NCBI GenBank assembly: GCA_013816895.1
Contig: JACDDR010000027.1
Coordinates: forward strand, 1-41,104
Direction: 5' to 3'
Source: Bacteroidota bacterium
GTDB lineage: Bacteria > Bacteroidota > Bacteroidia > B-17B0 > Aurantibacillaceae
DNA length: 41,104 nucleotides
The translations under genes and the position numbers were made by a program. Positions 1 through 7,234 of this stretch are shown in pieces. Below the pieces are notes generated by a model. That model was given only the letters and a program-made list of their open reading frames with translations, made no database searches and was not told where the DNA came from. Numbering within the stretch: position 1 is the first letter of the stretch; the number at the start of each line of letters is the position of its first letter.

Positions 1-1620
1 CTTCCACTACCTTCTATTGCAAGCAATACGCCGTGTGCTGGCGCAACGCTTTCCTTAACAGCAGGGGGCGGCTCTACTTACAACTGGAGTGGTCCGAATG
101 GTTTCTCCAGCGGTACCGCAAATCCTACCATAGCAAACGTTACGTTAGCTGCTAATGGAATTTATACACTTATCGCCACAGCAGGAACATGCTCCAATAG
201 TACTACTCAGTCGGTTACTGTTAACCCTTTACCGGTTCCCACAGCTACCAGCAACAGTGCGGTATGCGCCAATACAGCAATTAATTTTACAGGTACAGGT
301 GGTACTACTTATACATGGACAGGCCCCGGCTTTAATAATACCCAGCAAAATCCAACCATTACCTCTGCAAGCGCAGCCAATGCCGGAACTTATACACTAA
401 CCGTTAGCGATGTTAACGGGTGTATTAAATCCGCTACTACAAATGTGGTGGTGAATCCTTTGCCTGTTGTTGTAGTTAATAATCCAACGGCCTGTGTTAA
501 CCAAAGTTTAAGTTTTAATTCAGCAGGCGGAACAGGTTATGCATGGAGCGGACCATCTGCTTTTTCTTCCAATATTCAGAATCCTGTTATTCCTAACGCA
601 ACGATAGGAATGTCGGGCGGATATACAGTCGTTGTAACTTCAGCCGCAAGCTGTACGGCCAGTGCGGTTTCCAACGCTACTGTAGTGCCTTTACCCATAC
701 CTTCCATCGGAAGTAACACTCCTTGTGCAGGTGCTTCATTAAACCTGAACGCAACTGGTGGCACAAGTTACAGCTGGACAGGGCCTAACGGTTTTGTTAG
801 TGGCGCACAAAATCCTTCAATCAATAATGTAAGTCTTGCAGCAAATGGGATGTACTCTTTAACAGTAACAGTTGGCATGTGCTCAAGCAATGCATCCGCC
901 TCCGTTACAATTAATCCTTTACCAACCCCAAACATTACAAGTAACGGACCCGTATGTTTAAATCAGCCGGCAACGTTTACTGCTACAGGTGGCAACTCCT
1001 ATTCATGGAGCGGTCCTAACGGATTTACGGGAAATGGTAATTCGGTAGGTGTAGTTTCCTCTTCATTAAACAACGCCGGCAATTATATTGTAACGGCTAC
1101 TGATGGGAACAATTGTACGAATACTGCAGCGTATCAACTAGTAGTTAATTCCTTGCCTGTTATAGCCGCAACCGGCGCAACGGTTTGTGAACACCAGGTA
1201 ATTACACTTTCAGCAACAGGTGGAACCCTTTATTCATGGGTAGGTCCGGCAGGCTTTACGTCCTCAGCACAGGGACCATCTATTTTAAATGCGGCCGTTT
1301 CCATGGCAGGAAATTATGCTGTTACCGTAACCGATGCTAATAGTTGTAAAAGCACTTCTTTAACCAACGTTGTTGTTAATACGATACCAACGCCAACAAT
1401 GAGCAGCAATGGCCCGGTGTGTACAAATCAAACGCTTACTCTTTCTTCGGGCGCTCCAACGGGCGTGTTCTACAGCTGGTCTGGGCCAAGCGGCTATGCA
1501 GCCAACGGGCAAAACCAGATCATATTACCTGCCACTACCGCCAACTCAGGGGTTTATATGGCTACTGTTACCGACAATATTGGCTGCTCGGCCAGTGTAA
1601 CCTTGAACGTAGTTGTTAAT
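1..1620 (+). repeat. Seven in-frame tandem Ig-like modules, about 231-nt period
   Basis: The Trp codon of each 'Y.W.GP' core lies at 85, 316, 544, 775, 1006, 1237 and 1477. The spacings are 231, 228, 231, 231, 231 and 240 nt, so every indel is a multiple of three. Modules are clearly related but diverged at the nucleotide level. Linkers repeatedly encode 'VNPLP'. The array very likely continues upstream of the window. Confidence 0.9.
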
Positions 1621-2406
1621 CCTTTGCCTTCGGCAGGCATTGTGTCTACCGAAACTGCAGGATGTGTTCCCTTTTGTATCACCTTTACCTGTCAGTCATT
1701 AACGCCTCTGCAGTTATGTACCTGGGACTTTGGCTTTGGAACCACCGGCGGCGGCATCAGCGCAACAAACTGTTACAGCAGCCCCGGCGATTTTAAAATC
1801 AAATCATCTTACACCGATATTAATGGCTGTTCAAATACATCTACCACTACGGTAACATCTTACCCGCTTCCAGTTGCAGATTTTAATTTTGCTCCGCAAC
1901 GGCCTGTGGATGGCGAACAGGTTGAGTTTACGAGTTCTTCGTATGGCGCCAACATCACCGGTTATTCATGGAATTTTTCTAACCTTGGAAATAATATAAC
2001 ACTATCCGATCAAAATCCGAGTATGATTTTCCCAACACCGGGAGGGTATGCCGTTGCTCTTATTGTTACAAGTGATAAAGGTTGTATAGACACGCTGCTA
2101 AGGCCGGTGCTTGTCGGAGAAGATTATGGTTTATATGTTCCAAATGCGTTTACACCAAATGGTGATGGTGTTAACGATGTGTTTAATCCTAAAGGATTCG
2201 GCATCGTAAAATACGAATTGAATATTTTTGACCGTTGGGGCGAAAAACTGTTTTCAACCACTAAATTTGAAGAAGGCTGGCCAGGTAATTATGTTGGTAG
2301 AAACGACGAGCCTGTTGAAAATGGTGTGTACGTGTGGCATATAAAATTACTAAACGTGCAAGGGAAGGCGCTTGAACTCACGGGTAGGGTAACTCTCACT
2401 AAATAA
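1..2406 (+). CDS. Large secreted Ig-like/PKD repeat protein with T9SS type B sorting domain (5' end missing)
   Basis: Frame 1 is open from the first base, so the ORF-track start at 445 is only an internal Met; the true start lies upstream of the window. About 800 codons are present. They comprise seven Ig-like modules of about 77 residues, each with a conserved core resembling 'GG.SYSWSGPNGF' and a linker resembling 'VNPLP'. Two PKD-like modules follow ('CTWDFGFG', 'GYSWNFSN'). The last roughly 90 residues ('YVPNAFTPNGDGVNDVF', 'FDRWGEKLF', 'NGVYVWHIKL') are a classic gliding-motility-associated C-terminal domain, the type B signal for type IX secretion. The protein is therefore expected outside the outer membrane, probably as an adhesin or matrix protein; that role is inferred. 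Its stop abuts the stop of the convergent next gene with no spacer. The family assignment is firm; the ligand is unknown. Confidence 0.93.
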   Translation, partial: LPLPSIASNTPCAGATLSLTAGGGSTYNWSGPNGFSSGTANPTIANVTLAANGIYTLIATAGTCSNSTTQSVTVNPLPVPTATSNSAVCANTAINFTGTGGTTYTWTGPGFNNTQQNPTITSASAANAGTYTLTVSDVNGCIKSATTNVVVNPLPVVVVNNPTACVNQSLSFNSAGGTGYAWSGPSAFSSNIQNPVIPNATIGMSGGYTVVVTSAASCTASAVSNATVVPLPIPSIGSNTPCAGASLNLNATGGTSYSWTGPNGFVSGAQNPSINNVSLAANGMYSLTVTVGMCSSNASASVTINPLPTPNITSNGPVCLNQPATFTATGGNSYSWSGPNGFTGNGNSVGVVSSSLNNAGNYIVTATDGNNCTNTAAYQLVVNSLPVIAATGATVCEHQVITLSATGGTLYSWVGPAGFTSSAQGPSILNAAVSMAGNYAVTVTDANSCKSTSLTNVVVNTIPTPTMSSNGPVCTNQTLTLSSGAPTGVFYSWSGPSGYAANGQNQIILPATTANSGVYMATVTDNIGCSASVTLNVVVNPLPSAGIVSTETAGCVPFCITFTCQSLTPLQLCTWDFGFGTTGGGISATNCYSSPGDFKIKSSYTDINGCSNTSTTTVTSYPLPVADFNFAPQRPVDGEQVEFTSSSYGANITGYSWNFSNLGNNITLSDQNPSMIFPTPGGYAVALIVTSDKGCIDTLLRPVLVGEDYGLYVPNAFTPNGDGVNDVFNPKGFGIVKYELNIFDRWGEKLFSTTKFEEGWPGNYVGRNDEPVENGVYVWHIKLLNVQGKALELTGRVTLTK

Positions 2407-3039
2407 CTATTCAAGCAAAATATTATCTGCTTTAAAAGCGTCTAATATTTTTACAAAATGCTGGTAAGGGTGCGGGGCATCCCACAGGTAAGAATTAAAT
2501 GCTATGCCATAAAAGCCAAGATCATTTGCTTTTTTTACAGACTGCGGCGTAGTTCCGCCTCTTGCAACAAAATTTTTATGGGTGTTTTTAATAGCCGCAA
2601 TTAACCCCTCTTCATAAAATCCGCTGTAAAGCGCGCCGGTTAAGCTATTGAACATAGTGCCAAGTAAATAATAGGTGAAATTATATTCTTCGCTATTATA
2701 CACTTGCGGGAGCCTGGAATAGGACCTGCTTTTTGAAATAGTGCCAAGCTTTAATTTCAGGCGCTGACGCACAAACCAGTACTTCCATTTTTTACTCAGA
2801 TGCGTGGTGGTAAAATGAACACCTTTCAAATTAAATTTTAATGCCAGCTGATGGTGGGAATGAATAACGATCCGGTTGTGAAAGTGCTCCGGTATATCCA
2901 TTATGTACTCGCGCATCTGGTTGGTAGAATATTTTGGTTTTCTTAAATGAAAGGTGGTAAGCCCACTCTCGAACATTTTGGCGACAAGAATACGTTCATC
3001 CGGATGATCTTTGGCGGAAGAAATAACAACTAATTTCAT
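2407..3039 (-). CDS. TenI/ThiE-like (thiamine phosphate synthase superfamily) protein
   Basis: A 210-residue protein with the layout of the thiamine phosphate synthase/TenI TIM-barrel family. An early 'FHLRKPKYS' stands where ThiE has its 'QLReK' strand. 'IHSHHQLALKFNLKGVHFT' matches the 'a.GvHlgq.D' segment, and 'ARGGTTPQSVKKANDLGFYGIAF' matches the phosphate-binding 'GGi.p.n......G..GiAv'. The Gln and Asp normally following GVH are replaced by Thr/His ('GVHFTTTHL'), and the pyrimidine-binding end is not obvious. It may be a TenI-like or repurposed paralogue rather than a true thiamine phosphate synthase. No other thiamine gene and no TPP riboswitch are nearby. The ATG start is preceded by a 139-bp gap. 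The stop codon touches that of the convergent adhesin gene. Confidence 0.75.
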   Translation of the reverse strand: MKLVVISSAKDHPDERILVAKMFESGLTTFHLRKPKYSTNQMREYIMDIPEHFHNRIVIHSHHQLALKFNLKGVHFTTTHLSKKWKYWFVRQRLKLKLGTISKSRSYSRLPQVYNSEEYNFTYYLLGTMFNSLTGALYSGFYEEGLIAAIKNTHKNFVARGGTTPQSVKKANDLGFYGIAFNSYLWDAPHPYQHFVKILDAFKADNILLE

Positions 3040-3162
3040 TCAATGAAGGTTTAATTTAGGGGGACCTTATGCTGACGAAAATAGCAATTAACTTATAAAT
3101 TCAAAGAGCTGGCCCGGTTTTTTTATCATTTAAGCATTAACACTAAAGCCGTAAAGTTTTAT

Positions 3163-3170
3163 TAATTTTA
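3163..3170 (+). promoter_or_regulatory. Possible Bacteroidota -7 element (TAATTTTA) before the DUF5819-like gene
   Basis: The motif fits TAnnTTTR, close to the known Bacteroidota primary sigma -7 consensus TAnnTTTG, and ends 8 nt before the ATG at 3179. No clear TTG -33 box was seen. The region is AT-rich, so chance matches are likely. Confidence 0.25.
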
Positions 3171-3178
3171 AGCCTGCC

Positions 3179-3655
3179 ATGCACATAAAAGTAAAGAAGG
3201 TGATTATTGTTGCGGGACTTGTTATTTTATGTGTTCATTTTACACTCCTTCTTATGTATAGCTTTAAAAAAGACAAGTATTCTTTTTTTTACATGTATCC
3301 CTATTTTCATCAGAACTGGAATGTGTTTGTTCCCCCTCCTTCTTCAAATTATAATTTATACGCCGTGTATGAAAATAGCGGTTTGCAGCGCACCGATATT
3401 TTCACTGAAATAGTAACAGCCCATCAGGCAAATCGTTTCGCTGGAAAGGAGTCTTTTGTGCTGGCACTGAGCAACAGCATTCATTATTTCGAAACTGAAA
3501 AAAACCCTGATGTTTCCGGAAATAATTTTAAGATGATAAAATCCTTTGTAAAAAATTACCTCGAGGGTACGCGCTCCTGTGTGCTAAAAAACTTAAAATT
3601 GATCCTCGTCGTAAAGAGCACCGGCTCAACAGCTCCCAGAGTTTATACCAATTAA
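3179..3655 (+). CDS. Small membrane-anchored protein, DUF5819-like
   Basis: A 158-residue protein with one N-terminal membrane segment (about residues 8-28, 'VIIVAGLVILCVHFTLLLMY') after a lysine-rich start. The rest is a soluble domain predicted to face outward. The segment 'YPYFHQNWNVFVPPP' resembles the 'P.f.Q.W.lFAP' signature I associate with DUF5819. It is followed by 'RFAGKESFVLALSNSIHYFE'. Members of this family, as I recall them, often sit next to HTTM/vitamin-K-carboxylase-like proteins; an HTTM-like gene exists 20 kb away here, but not adjacent. Function is unknown. The ATG is 8 nt after a TAATTTTA motif that could be a -7 promoter element. The family assignment is from motif memory only. 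Confidence 0.6.
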   Translation: MHIKVKKVIIVAGLVILCVHFTLLLMYSFKKDKYSFFYMYPYFHQNWNVFVPPPSSNYNLYAVYENSGLQRTDIFTEIVTAHQANRFAGKESFVLALSNSIHYFETEKNPDVSGNNFKMIKSFVKNYLEGTRSCVLKNLKLILVVKSTGSTAPRVYTN

Positions 3656-3690
3656 ATCCCCGTTAGTATAAAGAGTATCAAAATCTTTAT

Positions 3691-3698
3691 TAAATTTA
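3691..3698 (+). promoter_or_regulatory. Possible Bacteroidota -7 element (TAAATTTA) before the patatin gene
   Basis: TAAATTTA ends only 4 nt before the ATG at 3703. If it is a real -7 element, the transcript would begin at or very near the start codon (leaderless). The match lacks the consensus final G and a convincing -33 box. Confidence 0.25.
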
Positions 3699-3702
3699 GA
3701 CT

Positions 3703-4710
3703 ATGTCAATAAAAGTAAAAAAAATAGACCTGGCTTTACAGGGGGGAGGAGCGCACGGCGCCTATTCGTGGGGAGTAATAGACCGCCTGTTGGATGAACC
3801 AAGAATAGAAATAGACGGAGTCTGCGGAACCAGTGCAGGCGCGATGAACGGGGTGTGTACCATTTACGGATTAAGTAAAGGAGGGCGCAATCTTGCGAAG
3901 CATACTCTGGTAAAGTTCTGGCATAAAATTTCTGAAGCAGGCAAACTCTCTTTATTGCAACCTACCTGGCTCGATAAAATGATGAGCCCTGGGAATATGG
4001 ATTACTCGCCGCTCTATAAAATGTTCAGCGCTGCAGCCGACAGTATGGCCCCCTCACAGTTTAACCCGCTTGGCATTAACCCGCTCGAAAAAATTCTTAA
4101 CGACCTTATTGATTTTGATGAACTTCAGAAGATTAGTCCGCCTAAACTTTTTGTGTGCGCCACTAACGTAAAAACCTGTAAAGCAAAAATATTTGGTCCC
4201 TCGGAAATTACTTCAAAGGCAATTTTGGCTAGCGCCTGTTTGCCTTATCTTTTCAAAGCTGTTGAAATAGATGGTGAATTTTACTGGGACGGCGGTTATA
4301 TGGGTAATCCACCACTCTCTCCATTAACAGAACATACCGAAGGCACGGATGATATCCTGCTGGTAAAAATAAACCCCTTTAACATTAACAGCGTGCCCGA
4401 TAATGTTGAGGATATTAAAGACCGGGTAAATGAAATAAGTTTTAATTCCTCTCTTGCGCTTGAAATAAATCAACTTGAATTTATCAACACGCTGGTGGAT
4501 AAAGGAATTACATTCGACGGCAAATTAAAAAAAATTAACCTGCATAGTTTAAGTGCAGATAAAAATCTTGGCAACCTTAATCTTTCAAGTAAATTAAATA
4601 CTACCTGGGACTTCTTAATGCATTTGAAAACCATGGGCTATGAGGCCTGCGATTCATGGATAGAAGCCAATTACGACAACATAGGAAAAAAATCAACGTA
4701 TCATTTATAG
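3703..4710 (+). CDS. Patatin-like phospholipase family protein
   Basis: A 335-residue patatin-domain lipid acyl hydrolase. The oxyanion-hole glycine run 'QGGGAHGAYSWG' is at residues 13-24. The nucleophile elbow 'GTSAG' has Ser44, and the catalytic Asp is in 'DGGYMGNPP' (Asp196). Together these give the Ser-Asp dyad of the family, so the enzyme should be active on ester bonds of phospholipids or related lipids. No signal peptide or membrane segment is seen, so it is probably cytoplasmic. The C-terminal third beyond the DGG motif is less conserved and may shape substrate access. It is followed after 6 bp by the M3 peptidase gene, and the two are likely co-transcribed. The biological substrate cannot be told from the sequence. 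Confidence 0.92.
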   Translation: MSIKVKKIDLALQGGGAHGAYSWGVIDRLLDEPRIEIDGVCGTSAGAMNGVCTIYGLSKGGRNLAKHTLVKFWHKISEAGKLSLLQPTWLDKMMSPGNMDYSPLYKMFSAAADSMAPSQFNPLGINPLEKILNDLIDFDELQKISPPKLFVCATNVKTCKAKIFGPSEITSKAILASACLPYLFKAVEIDGEFYWDGGYMGNPPLSPLTEHTEGTDDILLVKINPFNINSVPDNVEDIKDRVNEISFNSSLALEINQLEFINTLVDKGITFDGKLKKINLHSLSADKNLGNLNLSSKLNTTWDFLMHLKTMGYEACDSWIEANYDNIGKKSTYHL

Positions 4711-4716
4711 GAAATC

Positions 4717-6408
4717 ATGAAACGACATTTTGTAAAACCAGACTTCAGGGTAACAACCTGGGAACTATTAAAACCTTATTTTGATGATCTCTTAAACAGA
4801 AAACTGGATTCCAAAGAAGCCCTTGAGGGGTGGCTTAAAGATAATTCCGAGCTGTCCTCTGTAGTAAGTGAAGACATGGCGTGGCGCTATATTAAAATGA
4901 CCTGCGATACCGCAAACGAAGAATTGCGGAAGAGTTTCAATGATTTTGTTCAGAACATCGAGCCAAATATTTCACCGGTAAGTAACGAACTGAATAAAAA
5001 ACTGGTAGCGTGTAAATTCACCGGCGAACTTACAAAGCCAGGCTATGATATTTACTTGCGTGGGATTAAAAACAGCATAGAATTATTCAGGGAAGAAAAC
5101 ATTCCGCTTAACACACAGTTGCAGGAGCTCGAGCAGCAGTTCGGTGCCATCAGCGGAGAGCAGAGCGTTGAATACAAAGGTGAAAAAATGACCTTGCAGA
5201 AAGCGTCCGTTTATTTAAAAGACCTTGACCGCAAGGTGCGTGAAGAAATCTATTACAAGATAATGGAGCGAAGAGGCCAGGACGAAAAAGCACTTGATGA
5301 CCTTTTTAATAAATTAATTTCGTTAAGACACAGAGTTGCCCTTAACTCCGGATACAGTAATTATCGCGATTATAAACACCGTGCGCTGGGCCGCTTTGAC
5401 TATACAGTGCAGGATTGTCTTAACTTTCATGAATCGGTTAAACAGCACGTGGTTCCTCTTGTTAAAGAACACGAAAAAAAGCGCAAGGAAAAACTAAAGC
5501 TGGATGATTACCGGCCGTGGGATACTGCAGTGGACGAGAACGGACAGCCCCCTTTGAAGCCATTCGCGAACGCGGGCGAACTCATTGAAAAAACAATTGC
5601 CTGTTTTAATGAAATAGATCCTTTTTTTGGCAACTGTATTGAGATCATGCAGCGAATGCGTCGTCTGGATCTTGAAAGTCGTTTGGGGAAGGCGCCTGGC
5701 GGATATCAATATCCTTTATATGAAACCGATGTCCCTTTTATTTTTATGAATGCTGTGGGCTTGCACCGCGATCTGGTAACCATGGTACACGAGGGTGGTC
5801 ATGCCATTCATTCTTTCCTGGATAAAGATCTGGAACTGGTTGAATTTAAATCGCCCACCAGTGAAGTAGCTGAGCTCGCAAGCATGAGCATGGAACTGAT
5901 CAGCATGGAACACTGGCATATTTTCTTCAAGGATCAGGATGAATTAAAACGGGCCAAGCGACAGCAGCTGGAAGGTGTTATCGACGCGCTGCCGTGGATT
6001 GCGGCCATTGATAAATTCCAGCACGAATTGTATTTGAAGCCGGAACACACCGTTGAAGACCGTTATAAGATCTGGGTAGGATTAATGAAAGACTTTGGAA
6101 GCGACGTGATCAACTACAAAGGCCTGGAAGAATTCGTAAAGCGCAAATGGCAAATACAACTGCATTTATACGAAGTGCCATTTTATTATATAGAATACGG
6201 CTTTGCGCAGCTGGGCGCTGTGGCTATGTGGCGACAGTATCTTCAGAATCCTAAACAGGCAATTGAAAATTATAGAAAAGCGCTGGGCCTTGGATATACT
6301 CGCAGTATCCCTGAAATTTATAAAGCAGCAGGAATCAAGTTTGATTTTAGTCCGGCGTATGTAAAAGAATTAATGGATTTTGTGAAATCAGAATACGATA
6401 AAATCTGA
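4717..6408 (+). CDS. M3 family oligoendopeptidase (PepF-like)
   Basis: A 563-residue metallopeptidase of the M3 (thimet/oligopeptidase F) family, length typical of the M3B branch. The zinc-binding 'MVHEGGHAIHSF' has His358, Glu359 and His362. A downstream helix 'SEVAELASMSMEL' supplies the expected third ligand Glu. The C-terminal 'YYIEYGFAQLGAVAMW' matches the substrate-binding Tyr-rich region of the family. It should cleave short cytoplasmic peptides. No signal peptide is present. It lies 6 bp after the patatin stop, so it is probably the second gene of a two-gene operon. It ends 2 bp before the end of the convergent ABC ATPase gene. Confidence in the family is high; the specific oligopeptidase F name is less certain. 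Confidence 0.93.
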   Translation: MKRHFVKPDFRVTTWELLKPYFDDLLNRKLDSKEALEGWLKDNSELSSVVSEDMAWRYIKMTCDTANEELRKSFNDFVQNIEPNISPVSNELNKKLVACKFTGELTKPGYDIYLRGIKNSIELFREENIPLNTQLQELEQQFGAISGEQSVEYKGEKMTLQKASVYLKDLDRKVREEIYYKIMERRGQDEKALDDLFNKLISLRHRVALNSGYSNYRDYKHRALGRFDYTVQDCLNFHESVKQHVVPLVKEHEKKRKEKLKLDDYRPWDTAVDENGQPPLKPFANAGELIEKTIACFNEIDPFFGNCIEIMQRMRRLDLESRLGKAPGGYQYPLYETDVPFIFMNAVGLHRDLVTMVHEGGHAIHSFLDKDLELVEFKSPTSEVAELASMSMELISMEHWHIFFKDQDELKRAKRQQLEGVIDALPWIAAIDKFQHELYLKPEHTVEDRYKIWVGLMKDFGSDVINYKGLEEFVKRKWQIQLHLYEVPFYYIEYGFAQLGAVAMWRQYLQNPKQAIENYRKALGLGYTRSIPEIYKAAGIKFDFSPAYVKELMDFVKSEYDKI

Positions 6409-6410
6409 TC

Positions 6411-7079
6411 CTAATTTTTCTCACTTATTTTTCCGTCTTCAAACACCAGGGTGCGCGAACGGAATTTATTATAGATGAGCATGTCGTGTGTGGCCAACAA
6501 TACGGCGCGTCCGCTCTCGCTGATCTGTTTTAATAAATTCAGAATTTCTTCCGAAGTTTGTGGATCAAGGTTTCCGGTAGGTTCATCGGCGAGAATAATT
6601 TCCGGTTCATTAACCAGCGCCCTTGCAATGCTTACGCGCTGCTGTTCGCCACCGGAAAGTTCATGCGGCATTTTAGATTCTTTTCCTTCGAGACTAACTT
6701 TTTTCAAAACATCATGAATGCGTTCCTTTATTTTGCTTTCTTCTTTCCAGCCCGTGGCTTTCATCACAAAACGAAGATTTTCATAAACACTGCGATCGCC
6801 CAGTAACTGAAAATCCTGAAAAACAATTCCAAGTTTTCTGCGGAGATAAGGAATTTGTGCGGATTTTAAATTGTTCAGCGACTGCCCGCACACTACACCT
6901 GTTCCGTTGTTGAGAGGAAGATCACCATAAATTGTCTTTAAAAAACTGCTTTTACCACTGCCCGTTTTGCCAAGCAGGTAAACAAACTCCCCGGAATTTA
7001 TTTCCACGCTGAGGTTGCCCACAACAGGACGCTCATTCTGAAAAATGGTGACATTCTCAAATTTAATAAGGCTTGGCAT
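6411..7079 (-). CDS. ftsE: ABC transporter ATP-binding protein, FtsE-type
   Basis: A 222-residue ABC ATPase. Walker A is 'GKTGSGKSS' (residues 37-45), the Q-loop 'VFQDFQLL', the signature 'ELSGGEQQRVSIARAL', Walker B 'IILADEPTGNLD' and the switch His 'LATHD'. The 'DFQLL' and 'DEPTGNLD' stretches and the short length place it in the FtsE/LolD/MacB-type subfamily, and it resembles Bacteroidota FtsE. FtsE works with the membrane protein FtsX to control cell-wall hydrolases at division. No ftsX is in this window, so it is encoded apart from its presumed partner. The ATG is separated by 155 bp from the divergent TPR gene. LolD-like alternatives cannot be fully excluded. Confidence 0.8.
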   Translation of the reverse strand: MPSLIKFENVTIFQNERPVVGNLSVEINSGEFVYLLGKTGSGKSSFLKTIYGDLPLNNGTGVVCGQSLNNLKSAQIPYLRRKLGIVFQDFQLLGDRSVYENLRFVMKATGWKEESKIKERIHDVLKKVSLEGKESKMPHELSGGEQQRVSIARALVNEPEIILADEPTGNLDPQTSEEILNLLKQISESGRAVLLATHDMLIYNKFRSRTLVFEDGKISEKN

Positions 7080-7195
7080 AGGATTGTAAAGGTAAAAACA
7101 TTGTAACCTTTTTTAAGTATGTCATTATACCAATATCAACACAAGCGGGTTAATAACTGCCTGTTCAAAGCAACAAAGCAACCTCTGCAAAAAAG

Positions 7196-7203
7196 TAAAT
7201 TTA
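7196..7203 (+). promoter_or_regulatory. Possible Bacteroidota -7 element (TAAATTTA) before the TPR gene
   Basis: TAAATTTA lies 31 nt before the ATG at 7235, a more normal distance than for the other sites listed here. It fits TAnnTTTR with A instead of the consensus final G. No clear -33 TTG at the usual spacing was found. Confidence 0.28.
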
Positions 7204-7234
7204 TTGAGATATTTTTTACCACAATTTTACTTTA

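Noticed and set aside
155-400. ORF of 81 codons near the left edge
   Set aside because: It is out of frame within the repeat-rich adhesin gene, which is open in frame 1 from base 1; its protein looks like a shadow.
3040-3178. Riboswitch (TPP) near the ThiE-like gene
   Set aside because: No conserved TPP-box sequence (CUGAGA) or suitable stems were seen on the strand upstream of that gene.
3560-3655. Possible frameshift at the 3' end of the DUF5819-like gene
   Set aside because: Another frame also reads open to a stop, but the annotated frame ends in a plausible strand ('LKLILVVKS...RVYTN'), so no disruption is claimed.
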